A program made the position numbers and the translations under genes. 64,000 bases of DNA from Zerene cesonia (lineage: Eukaryota; Arthropoda; Insecta; Lepidoptera; Pieridae): contig NC_052128.1 of the NCBI RefSeq assembly GCF_012273895.1, positions 4,464,001-4,528,000 of the forward strand, in the 5' to 3' direction. Positions 1 to 11,440 of the stretch are shown here, piece by piece; within the stretch, counting starts at the first letter, position 1; each line of letters opens with the position of its first letter. Below the pieces are notes generated by a model. It was not told the DNA's origin, did no database searches, and saw only the letters and a program-made list of their open reading frames with translations.

Positions 1-3000
1 GTTGTTTTCATCAGTGTTTTTAATAATTGCTCTCATAATAATTCTATCAAGGTACATGCGTATTTACTTAATAAGTGTAGTACATAGGAGCGGTTTTGAA
101 CCGAGTGTCAGTCGCATTTATTGAATTTATGCTACCTAACACCTCAAAGAACTATATAGCTTGAAAATCTCTAACTAACGAGCCTAAAACCTAATGCATG
201 ATGAAAAATCATTCCTTTTAATTTTCCTATTATTACCTATAACATAAAAAATTATTCAACAATCAGTCGGTAGTTAACTACTTTATAAGGGATATCTTTC
301 AGCTTACATGTACCTGTCGGTACATGTCTAGAGAATCGAGAAGTGAGCGCACAACTCATGCAAACCAAGTCGGGGACATCGGCTAGTTAATAAAATTAAA
401 AGGTTATCGCGATACGCGGTCGGTCGGACGCACGTAGAATATTAACGTGTTTTTAAACAGTTACCCAAGCGTTGATGAGGTTGCATGTTGATTGGTTTCT
501 ATAAGTACCTACTCGATATGTGTAGTTAGAGGTATACGTATGACGTCATCTAACATTAAGTACCTAATGAATTTTACAAGAAAATTTTTAATAAACCTTC
601 GCTAGTTATGGTAAGATAAAATTCATATAAATAAATGTTTTCAAGTACGGAATGATTAACGAGATCGCTTATTATTTTCTTGTGTTTGATTTTACCCGAG
701 TATTATACATTTAGAAATTAAAGACTTACATTATATACAGTATACCCTGTATATTATATTTATATTATATACGGGGAGTCTCCCCGTGACCACGTTCGCT
801 GTAAAGTGTTCGAAACGTCGGGTTAATACTACAATGAATAAATCGCATTTAAAATCTGTTTAATAGCCTTTAATTTCTAAGAGATCGCTTATTTACTCTG
901 TATAAAATAAGCACAATATATTTTCTCATCGATTATGATTGAGTTATATAAAGGAGCTTATTGGAAGAATATTCAAAAAGTAATATAGCATTAATTTATG
1001 AAATGGAAGAAGTAATACGTCTACAATTACTCTGTATAGACCTTCAAAATTACCGCCGAACCAATAAGGTCCAATTGGGCGGCTCGATTTATTGACCGCC
1101 GTCGGATCCAACCTTGATTAGTGACGAATAGAAGGTCACATGACATATCTTAAGTTAGGTAAGCAATTGAATGTTTTGATTACCAAAGTTTCGGGTAACT
1201 CAGCTGGCACGCGTACATCTAATACTGCTGTGTGTGTGTGTTTAATATATTAAGTGAATTGTTTGGAAGTAGTTATGTGATTTCCATAGGTAGTTAATTT
1301 TATTATGAAAGTATTATTTATTTAGTAATTATTTAAAGAATAGCTCTAATATTTAATAACAATGGCGGTATGAAGCTCCAAGATAGTAATTGTACAAATC
1401 AAATTTCTTGGTGGTGATAGGGTGGCTCATTTGCTTTACTAAACTCTTAATCATCATCTTCTCATTTTACTTCAATATAACAATGTTTCCGGGTTGCCTG
1501 GAAGAGATCACTTCTGAATGATAAGGCCGCCCAACAGATTATACCCTTCTTCTTTTTTTATCTTGTTATTAATATATTTTTTTAAGTTTTCTGTACAATT
1601 GTTGTTGAAGAGTAATAAATAAAATGTGTCGGAATAAAACGGACTTTTTATTGTTTAAAAACCTCTTCCATCCTCAGTTAAACTAATTTTAACGGTACTT
1701 TCGTAGGAAGATTGCGTTTGTAGGTAATGATAAGATATCTTTAGTTTCCTCGTGCGACAAATGTCTCATAGAAACATTACCCTTGTTTGATAATTGTTTA
1801 ATAGGCCTTTTAACTCTTGAAATTACGTATGTAAATTGACACCTGACACCTTTATATTTAATTCATGTATTTTAAAAATAACAAAATATGAATAACGGCC
1901 ACACGTTTTATCTATCGAATGTCAATCTCGTATCGATTGCGTAAACCGAAATGATTATTCCAACGTTACATAAGGGTACAAATTGTTGATATTAAAACCA
2001 ACGTTGCGATTCAAACCTCGACGTGATACATAATTTTTGTCAATCTGTCGTCTGTACGTACTGAATTTGTTGTTCGACCAGTACAAGAAAGAACCGCCCG
2101 AGGCCCGCCGACCTGTTCCGTCATTTCCAAAACCTGCTCGCGATGCGCCACTTTAAAATAACACTATTTTTTATACTTATTTAATGCCTTATAAGTATGT
2201 ATATAGTTCTGTTTATGACGCCACCGTTAAAACTTTATGCGATTTTAACTGACTCCTACGACTTTTATTGATACGTGGAAAGTTTTACTGAGCCGCATTG
2301 GAAGTCTGTTTGTAAATTTAAATTTAAAAGTATATTTACGGTGGAGTGATTAATTGAACTGTACTCTGTAATTGGATAGTTCAGAAATTTTATTTTCATC
2401 ACGAAAACACTGCGATGTCGAAAATAGCTCACTCGATGAGCCAAACAAACACACGGGAATATTTCATTTATAATAATTATTTTCTTTAATCCCACCGTGT
2501 TGAAGTCTTACTTTCTTGGAAACGGTCTCGTTAATATTTAAATACCGTTTATATAACCTCTACATTACCGTATTCATTATAAACATTTTAATTCACCTTG
2601 ATATGGCGTTCCATATAAAATTAAAGCATATCAAAATACGAATAAATGTCCGTAAAGAGCCTTGAATATTTCACAGTCGCTGTGTTGATTTTATTTTGTA
2701 CACCTTTTATTAATGTAATTTTACCAACGACGTAAAAGTACTGTATACTTATTATATCTTATCATTTATGTGATAAGATTTACGAGATGTACTTGTTACA
2801 TGGCTATCTCAAATTTCTAAGGAAGTTATGTCCTGCTATGGGGCATATTACATATTAATAAACTTTTAACAATAATTTCATGTTTGCGAATTCTAATTCT
2901 GTGGAACAAGAAACAATATAACTTTACATAGTGATATACCAAGGCTTTATTCTTTGCTTAAAATCAATCTATTAGTTAGTAGCTGAGAGCTTGAGATTTC

Positions 3001-3222
3001 ATGAAGTTGTGTTTGGGTATTTTTCCAAAGAAATCAGGATGGTGTAATTTTTTTACGATAATACTGGATATTGCTACTCACTCCTACTACTCGCGCTACT
3101 AACGAGTTCTCACGTTGTTATTTGGTGTTGAAGGTAGAATCGTAACACAGGTGGTCACTATTATGGTTTATAACATCGTTAATATTTAATTTTTAGTTTT
3201 ATAGCATTGAAATGCTTTATAA
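1..3222. other. Intergenic, no gene seen
   Basis: AT-rich with stops in all frames. Only small items: a palindrome ACGGGGA-GTC-TCCCCGT (771-787) followed by CGTTCGCTGTAAAGTGTTCG, which looks like a dispersed-repeat end, and a CRE-type TGACGTCA at 541-548. Confidence 0.7.
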
Positions 3223-3367
3223 ATGAGAAATTTTGAAAGAATAGAAAAAATTTGATCACGAGGCAGGATTCGAACCTGCGTTTCTTGCCTAACCGTTGCT
3301 ACGGTTAGGCAAGAAACGCGTTTTTCTATTCTAACAACGGTTTTTCTATTCTTTCAAAATTTCTCAT
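3223..3367. repeat. Nested foldback sequence containing a tRNA T-arm
   Basis: Outer arms of 27 perfect bases (3223-3249 and 3341-3367, core GAAATTTTGAAAGAATAG). Inner arms of about 19 bases around 3278-3319 (GCGTTTCTTGCCTAACCGT and its complement) with a 4-base loop. Between the left arms lies GCAGGATTCGAACCTGC, on the minus strand a tRNA T-arm and B box, so a SINE or tRNA 3' half has been caught in the structure. Confidence 0.85.
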
Positions 3368-4915
3368 CGTTAATATTACCAACACCAGGACCGGTAATAT
3401 TACCAGTGGGAATAGCCCTGGTTACTACACCCTTAATGTGTTTGCCTATTATCTTTGAAACTCTGGACATGATAACGTGTCGTGTGAACTGTGAAGCATG
3501 TTATAATAACGTGGTAAACAACTTTTGAAATGTTATCTTGCGCGCTATGACGCGCTATATATTTGGCGGCAAAGAGATCAAATTTAATGATAATTTTATT
3601 TTTGGCGATATTTTATGTAATATTATAAAATCTATATAGGCATATTAAAACGATTTCCTTATAACTCAGCAGAATTCGAAATCATATCGCGAATTCCTTA
3701 TAGGCTTTTGCTTGTAAACTTTAATTAAACACGACCTTAATTTGGAAACTTTTATTGATTCAATTCGGCGAACGTTATCTGTGGAAATTGGTGAAAATAC
3801 CTACTCGTTAGCGTTTCACCGCTCGACTCGTAAGTCGGAGTTTTCATAACTATTTCAAAGGTCTTTTGTCAAACTTGCTCTTTGTGAATTTCGTACGGTT
3901 TCGCCTCTGTGAGACACACCTTGTTTTATAAGAGTTTTTTTTTGTTCAGCGCTCTTGGGGCGATTTCACTTTCGTTACGGCAACAATGCGGGGGCGAAAT
4001 GTTTATTTATTTTCGAGATTGCTATGGTTTCTTCTGGAAATTAACCAATCTCGAAATAAACGCGTTAATTATTTATTGAGGCTTCCGCCTTTAACAATTG
4101 CACCTCGATACAATCGAGTTGTTTTGGTTAAAATAAATATATGGTAAATTTTCTCATGAATTCGCTGTAGGAATGAATATGTCACTCGATTGTATTAAAA
4201 AGATCACGTGATGTACCAGACGATCTCGATGATTTTGAGCACATTGGCATTCGTGTCTGTCGGTCTGTCTATCATTTAATCGCCCACGGTTATTAAATGA
4301 GATCAAACACACCCGGGTGCTAGATGCATAGATTAAATTGTTTGTGAGAAATTAGCTTCAGTCTCAACATGATATCTAGAAGCGATGGATGGCTGTTGGT
4401 GAATAGTAATTGGTTGGAGTAATAAGCATGGCTTCATTAAGGATGGATATGGAAGCATGTGGACAGTGATTAGGCTTAAGTTTTGTGAGGTTTGTTCAAT
4501 TTTATGTTTGTCGTATTTATGTGTTTGTAATATTGCTAGAGATTTTTTTTAAGCCTTTTTTACAATGTGGTTATTTTGTTATTATTAGTAAATTAGAGTG
4601 GTGTAGAATAATCTGGAAAAAAAAAGAAATACATTGCATTTTTTTACATAAGAACGTATTCGTGAGTCGCTCAATGGTTTGCCACCAACACTGCCGATAA
4701 ACATTTGCAGAGGTAAATAGTTCTTCAAATGGAAGGGATACAAAAAGGATCGAGTGAAGGCTAAAAGAAAATGATTGAGGCGGGTGAGAAATAAGATCTT
4801 CTAACTCGAGTCGTACCGGTATTATACTAATTAAGTTGTTGTATGAAAATAAATGTTTTTGTCCAAATATAGTACCAACTGCATTCGGGAGAAATCACAA
4901 GCAAATGTAAATATA

Positions 4916-5276
4916 TCCCTACTAATATTATAAATGCGAAAGTAACTCTGTCTGTCTGTCTGTCTGTCTGTTACGCTTTCACGCCTAAACCACTGAACCG
5001 ATTTTCACAAAATTTGGTATGAAGATAGAACTGAACTTGGGAAAGAACATAGGATACTTTTTATCGCGAAAAAATGGTAGAAAGAGTTGAAAGAGGGGAT
5101 GAAAGTTTGTATGAAAGTTCGTTATTGTCAAACCGATTTTGATGAAACTTGGTATGATGATGGAGCTAAACGTGGGAAAGAACAAACCATACTTTTTGAT
5201 GCGAAGAAAATACTCCTTACCATGTCGCGCGATATAAGCGAATTCTACGCGGGCGAAGCCGCGGGCGAAAAGCTAG
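4916..5276 (+). mobile_element. Helitron-like element (Lep1/MINE type), most complete copy
   Basis: Begins TCCCTACTAATATTATAAAT, then a (TCTG) microsatellite, internal TTTCACGCCTAAACCACTGA, and ends GAAGCCGCGGGCGAAAAGCTAG with CTAG at 5273-5276. Flanks are A before and T after, and termini are TC...CTRR, the hallmarks of Helitrons. It has no coding capacity. Confidence 0.85.
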
Positions 5277-6284
5277 TAAATATATAAGCGCGCGCGACGC
5301 GAAAAACACAGTGACGCAAACATATTGTATATTCATTATGTATATATGTATATTGATACAGTTGAAACGTTGATACAAAGATAAAACACTATTTATAATT
5401 TATAACGCTCCATTGTTTCAACGAATTTGTTTATTTACAACGCAAATTGTGGAAATTACGTAAAAATATTCATTATTTATTATGACACTATCTATCACGC
5501 ATTCGAAGATTATAATATATCAAATCGATAAGTGTATGAGTCGGTGCTAAAATTGTCTCTGAAACTTTGCCCAAGGTAGTCTAAGGATATACGTTGACGA
5601 AATGTATTTTATATGAAACGTTAATTGTATTTAGTTCGATATCTGTAAGTATCTAAAAGTCCCGATCTACCAGGGCATCGGCAAAGTAAATCTAATTAAA
5701 TTGGCTGCCACAAATCCATCATGAGGGTAAAAGTTTCACATGGCATTGGTATTATCAAAATCCCGTATAGGTTAAGAATGCGTACTTGAAATGCGCGCTT
5801 AAAATTAAACTAAATACATAAGTATTTGGATTATTTTTTACCAAAAAACATAAGGTAGTTATTTTACTTTTTAATGGAAATAATTGGAAGCGTATCATGT
5901 GCGCCTAATGAAATGGTGCGCGGCCGTAACGAGATCATTCTGTTGACGTGCGTCACTGGCTACCAATTGTAATCGAACACTGGCGCACTATATATAGCCT
6001 CGGAAATAATATACAGGTTTTGATTATATACGGCAATTTCGGGGCATCAATCTAATTGGTTTAATAGAAGAACTGTGATAAGGTTGTTGAGTCCAATGTT
6101 TCGTTGCAGTTTAGAAACGTATGTTAGAAGGCCTGAGGAGTGAAGTTTGTCAGTTCGAAATATAAAAATTGCGCTTACTTTAATGGGATGGTAACGAAGT
6201 AAAAGTTTAAAGGACAATAATAAGAAAGAAAGAGGGCAAAGAGGGTAAACAATAAGAAAGAAAGAGGGCACATCATATTATACA

Positions 6285-6455
6285 CTAGCTGCTATCCGTA
6301 GTTTCACCCGTGTAAGCCCGTATTCATAGGAATATCGGGATAAATAGTTGTCCACGTACCAAATTTCATTGCAACCGGTTCAGTAGTTTTTGCGTGAAAG
6401 AGTAACAAGCATACACACATACTTACAAACTTTCGCATTTGTGATATTAGTAGGA
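6285..6455 (-). mobile_element. Helitron-like element, minus copy
   Basis: Starts CTAGCTGCTATCC and ends GATATTAGTAGGA on the + strand, flanked by A and T. Internal CCAAATTTCATTGCAACCGG is shared with the copy at 22746. Confidence 0.82.
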
Positions 6456-6937
6456 TAGGATTTAACGTAGCTATGAACAGTAAAGTATGTATAAAAATGT
6501 GTATTTATTTTAATAATGCGAACATATGCTAACGTCCGCTATTTCCACATGCTGATGTTGATGACCAACTTGAAGTTATAAAGAAATTCCTATAATCTAA
6601 CTCTTACTATTTTATTTCATATGTGGAAATATAATTTTCAGATGTATGTATTATTTGTTTCGTACTATTCACTTAAAAATAGTACAAATGTCAGTATGGA
6701 ATAATGTGTAAGAATCATAAATATATATGAATGAATTTCGTGGCGTCTCTAGAGAAATTAACATCGAACGAATCTCTTCATATGCATATACAACATTGCA
6801 TGCAGATGTTGCATCATTAATTTCATATATTAAAATCTTTCGTCAAGTTTATTATTTTTCTACTTATCTTACCCTGAGGTTGTATAACTTTGACCTCAGT
6901 TTCAATTTGTATAACATTATTATATGTATAGGTATGT

Positions 6938-7335
6938 CGCGTTAAGATTGTATAAACCGTTAGATTATAATGTATGCCGCGAGATTGTAATCTGCCGAGA
7001 AATTGTGATCTTCAACATTCGCTTGCAATAATGCGAATACATCGCAATTGTGTGTTTTGCCAAGAATTTACTTCTTCCAAATGTCGGCGAGGTGCAGGGT
7101 GAGTGCGTGCGCGGGGCTCCTGTTTCTGTGTAGTTTTTTAATAAATCAAAACTAACCTAATTAATCAATCGAATGCTCATTTCGTAATTTTAAGGTTTCA
7201 CAACTATTAATTATAATTTACTGCAAAATAATGCATTAAATTGTGAGCAGTATGTTACGGATCACAATTTGTTGACAGATTACAATCTCGCGGGAATATA
7301 GTGCGCTAGATTGTAATCTAACGGTGTTTACTGTT
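6938..7335 (+). mobile_element. MITE-like element with long imperfect inverted repeats
   Basis: Left end reads AACCGTTAGATTATAATG, CCGCGAGATTGTAATCTGCC, AAATTGTGATC. The right end read in reverse gives AACACCGTTAGATTACAATC, CGCGAGATTGTAATCTGTC, AAATTGTGATC. The inverted repeats are about 70 bases and contain AGATTGTAATCT palindromes. No ORF; the middle is AT-rich with a GC-rich patch at 7090-7120. Confidence 0.8.
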
Positions 7336-7539
7336 TTACGGTGACATAATATAACGTTAACTAGGTATTTACTATCTTTTTACCATAAGTCTTTAAGTAA
7401 ATCCGGCATAAGTTATTATTAGTACATCAATATTGATTATCTAGGCGTTCAGTCTAGCGACATACAATAATGACGATATGTAATGTGAAATTTGAGGTGT
7501 AGTCTCAAGACTAGGGACAGAACCATAGTCGCGACGCCA

Positions 7540-8539
7540 NNNNNNNNNNNNNNNNNNNNNNNNNNNNNNNNNNNNNNNNNNNNNNNNNNNNNNNNNNNNN
7601 NNNNNNNNNNNNNNNNNNNNNNNNNNNNNNNNNNNNNNNNNNNNNNNNNNNNNNNNNNNNNNNNNNNNNNNNNNNNNNNNNNNNNNNNNNNNNNNNNNNN
7701 NNNNNNNNNNNNNNNNNNNNNNNNNNNNNNNNNNNNNNNNNNNNNNNNNNNNNNNNNNNNNNNNNNNNNNNNNNNNNNNNNNNNNNNNNNNNNNNNNNNN
7801 NNNNNNNNNNNNNNNNNNNNNNNNNNNNNNNNNNNNNNNNNNNNNNNNNNNNNNNNNNNNNNNNNNNNNNNNNNNNNNNNNNNNNNNNNNNNNNNNNNNN
7901 NNNNNNNNNNNNNNNNNNNNNNNNNNNNNNNNNNNNNNNNNNNNNNNNNNNNNNNNNNNNNNNNNNNNNNNNNNNNNNNNNNNNNNNNNNNNNNNNNNNN
8001 NNNNNNNNNNNNNNNNNNNNNNNNNNNNNNNNNNNNNNNNNNNNNNNNNNNNNNNNNNNNNNNNNNNNNNNNNNNNNNNNNNNNNNNNNNNNNNNNNNNN
8101 NNNNNNNNNNNNNNNNNNNNNNNNNNNNNNNNNNNNNNNNNNNNNNNNNNNNNNNNNNNNNNNNNNNNNNNNNNNNNNNNNNNNNNNNNNNNNNNNNNNN
8201 NNNNNNNNNNNNNNNNNNNNNNNNNNNNNNNNNNNNNNNNNNNNNNNNNNNNNNNNNNNNNNNNNNNNNNNNNNNNNNNNNNNNNNNNNNNNNNNNNNNN
8301 NNNNNNNNNNNNNNNNNNNNNNNNNNNNNNNNNNNNNNNNNNNNNNNNNNNNNNNNNNNNNNNNNNNNNNNNNNNNNNNNNNNNNNNNNNNNNNNNNNNN
8401 NNNNNNNNNNNNNNNNNNNNNNNNNNNNNNNNNNNNNNNNNNNNNNNNNNNNNNNNNNNNNNNNNNNNNNNNNNNNNNNNNNNNNNNNNNNNNNNNNNNN
8501 NNNNNNNNNNNNNNNNNNNNNNNNNNNNNNNNNNNNNNN
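7540..8539. other. Assembly gap (1000 N)
   Basis: A run of exactly 1000 N, a scaffold gap of nominal length. The right edge cuts just before a SINE copy. Confidence 1.
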
Positions 8540-8551
8540 CGCCGGTAGGTT

Positions 8552-8737
8552 GACCGCCTCCTTGGTATAGTGGTTAACGCGTGAGGTCCTGGGTTCGATT
8601 CCCGGTGGTAACTCAAAAGAATGTCTTGCTGGTAGGACACAGAGGGCAAATCATCTACTCGTCCATAAATAAAATCGATCAGTAAAACAGATGTTCATCA
8701 CCTACCCCATACTTCACTAGGGGTCACGGGACTTCAC
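8552..8737 (+). mobile_element. tRNA-derived SINE, family A, copy 1
   Basis: Pol III A box-like TGGTATAGTGG (8563-8573) and B box GGTTCGATTCC (8592-8602), then a body shared with the copies at 18542 and 33839 (GGACACAG, AATCGATCAGT, ACTAGGGG.CACGGGACTTC). This copy lacks about 13 bases between the boxes that the other two carry. Confidence 0.9.
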
Positions 8738-9839
8738 ATAGCAGATGAAGTTATAACTTAAAACTTTAACCTTAAATCGAAATAAGGCAGGATGCCGCTT
8801 CACAGGCTTCTTATTAAAATGATCCCAGACACGGAGATAAAATTACGAGTGAGAAATATTAAAAAGTCATCACGAAACGGCGCTACGAAATTATACGTTA
8901 ATCACATAACGTTTTACCGCCCGCGCCGCATTAAATACAGGGGGGCTTCAGACGAATAACCATACAACACGTTACGAAAGAAATGCTTCGGAAAATAGGG
9001 CCGGTTTCACTAGTCCTACTTCCTGATAATGTCGCTGATACCCTGTTGTATATGAAAGAAAGAAAATAACTCTTACAAACACATCGTATGACTTAGTGTA
9101 TAACTCGATATTCTATTCATTTAAATTTATTCCATAATAAAATAACTTTTCTATTGCTATTTAGTATAGAACGTTGTCACACTTGAACCGCTAAACGGAA
9201 TGCTGGTAGCGGGGCGAATAACTATAGATTTGTATGAATATGATAGATAGGGTGGGTACAGGCAGGCAGAAAGCTATTTCATCATAAATGCACATATTAT
9301 CTCAGCCTACACACTTGCTACGCTTAATTTGTGTATCTAACGCAATATTTCTTTTCGCAATAAACATACCCCGACACGATTGTTATAATGACGTTTATTC
9401 ATAGATATTCTGATTTGCAAACAGGCGAATATCGCACCCGATACGGAATAATCCCTTCGGCTGAAAGCGATATATCGAGATTGACGCCGAAATTGGTGTT
9501 CATTTGAGCGTATCCTACATTGATCGAAAACCCATAACGACGTAACTACGCAGTGTATTGGATGTCCAACCAAATTGAAGCCATTATCGCTTATTGCTTT
9601 TCGAAACAGTATCTGTGTCACAAGGGTGTATTATTGATAACTTAAAAAATGGCTCAATAATAACACCTAAGATGAAAAAAATCATAGTGTTTTATTGCAC
9701 AATTCTAAATCACGTTACGGTTTCGATGCCCTCAAGCTGTCGTAACGTATCGAATATGTAAAAATATCTTCAAACTACATGTTCACCTTGTTGAGAATCC
9801 TTGCCCACGAGGTTTACTTGTCTCGACAAGAAGTATCCT

Positions 9840-10074
9840 CAACAACACAAACAAAGGCAAGGCACTCGAAGGGCCCGGATGGCGCGGAGATTATGGGGGT
9901 TACGAGGGCGAGGGGCTGGAGGGGGTCGGATGATAATTGCGCGGCGCCGGCGCGAGATTGCCTGCCAATTGAGTTACGGACGGAAACGCGCCCGCATCAA
10001 GGCATATTCCGGGCACATGTGAAACAGAATGCCATTATGCCTCTGTTGATTGCGACGTTTTTTTTTAAATGGGG
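9840..10074. other. GC-rich segment left of the gap, unassigned
   Basis: Strongly GC-rich from about 9866 to 10040 (GGGCCCGGATGGCGCGGAG, GCGGCGCCGGCGCGAG). Open in several frames with no recognisable protein. Probably part of the repeat lost in the gap. Confidence 0.4.
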
Positions 10075-11074
10075 NNNNNNNNNNNNNNNNNNNNNNNNNN
10101 NNNNNNNNNNNNNNNNNNNNNNNNNNNNNNNNNNNNNNNNNNNNNNNNNNNNNNNNNNNNNNNNNNNNNNNNNNNNNNNNNNNNNNNNNNNNNNNNNNNN
10201 NNNNNNNNNNNNNNNNNNNNNNNNNNNNNNNNNNNNNNNNNNNNNNNNNNNNNNNNNNNNNNNNNNNNNNNNNNNNNNNNNNNNNNNNNNNNNNNNNNNN
10301 NNNNNNNNNNNNNNNNNNNNNNNNNNNNNNNNNNNNNNNNNNNNNNNNNNNNNNNNNNNNNNNNNNNNNNNNNNNNNNNNNNNNNNNNNNNNNNNNNNNN
10401 NNNNNNNNNNNNNNNNNNNNNNNNNNNNNNNNNNNNNNNNNNNNNNNNNNNNNNNNNNNNNNNNNNNNNNNNNNNNNNNNNNNNNNNNNNNNNNNNNNNN
10501 NNNNNNNNNNNNNNNNNNNNNNNNNNNNNNNNNNNNNNNNNNNNNNNNNNNNNNNNNNNNNNNNNNNNNNNNNNNNNNNNNNNNNNNNNNNNNNNNNNNN
10601 NNNNNNNNNNNNNNNNNNNNNNNNNNNNNNNNNNNNNNNNNNNNNNNNNNNNNNNNNNNNNNNNNNNNNNNNNNNNNNNNNNNNNNNNNNNNNNNNNNNN
10701 NNNNNNNNNNNNNNNNNNNNNNNNNNNNNNNNNNNNNNNNNNNNNNNNNNNNNNNNNNNNNNNNNNNNNNNNNNNNNNNNNNNNNNNNNNNNNNNNNNNN
10801 NNNNNNNNNNNNNNNNNNNNNNNNNNNNNNNNNNNNNNNNNNNNNNNNNNNNNNNNNNNNNNNNNNNNNNNNNNNNNNNNNNNNNNNNNNNNNNNNNNNN
10901 NNNNNNNNNNNNNNNNNNNNNNNNNNNNNNNNNNNNNNNNNNNNNNNNNNNNNNNNNNNNNNNNNNNNNNNNNNNNNNNNNNNNNNNNNNNNNNNNNNNN
11001 NNNNNNNNNNNNNNNNNNNNNNNNNNNNNNNNNNNNNNNNNNNNNNNNNNNNNNNNNNNNNNNNNNNNNNNNNN
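10075..11074. other. Assembly gap (1000 N)
   Basis: A run of exactly 1000 N between two GC-rich repeat-like segments, suggesting the missing sequence is an interspersed repeat. Confidence 1.
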
Positions 11075-11440
11075 TGGCCCGTCGTAGCTGCTAGACATGA
11101 TCAACAACACTACGACGGGTAACAGGCTGCCCGACGGGAGGCCGAAACCCCTAACCCGGCGACAGAATCCTGCCGTCGAGCCCGCCGCGCCGCGATCGTA
11201 ACGACCACCATTCTCCGCCGCCTAGGCGGCCACTGTTCGAAACGAACCCTACAAAGCCCTCTGCGAGAACTCTTACGGGAGGACCTAATGGTCCTCTCGC
11301 CCTCCTTGCTGGTTTTGGTCCGCGCCGGCTACCAGCCGGTACCCCCCATATCTGGAGGGCCTTCCCCTATCCGCCACCTGGGGACGCGCCCGATGGGAGA
11401 CCAGTAACTCCACACGGGACCGGCGGTTACCTGCATACCT
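11075..11440. mobile_element. GC-rich probable retroelement fragment right of the gap
   Basis: Starts with a stem CCCGTCGTAG / CTACGACGGG (11078-11087, 11110-11119), then CCCCTAACCCGGCGACAGAA and other GC-rich sequence that stops abruptly near 11440. Composition and the adjacent gap suggest the end of an interspersed element, possibly a LINE. No protein domain was recognised. Confidence 0.35.

Noticed and set aside
8563..8602. A functional tRNA gene
   Set aside because: Pol III boxes are present, but no acceptor stem pairs, and the same sequence with a long non-tRNA body occurs three times, so it is a SINE.
7441..11122. Long open frames spanning 7441-8649 and 9779-11122
   Set aside because: They are almost entirely unknown bases from the assembly gaps; the real flanks are SINE and GC-rich repeat sequence.
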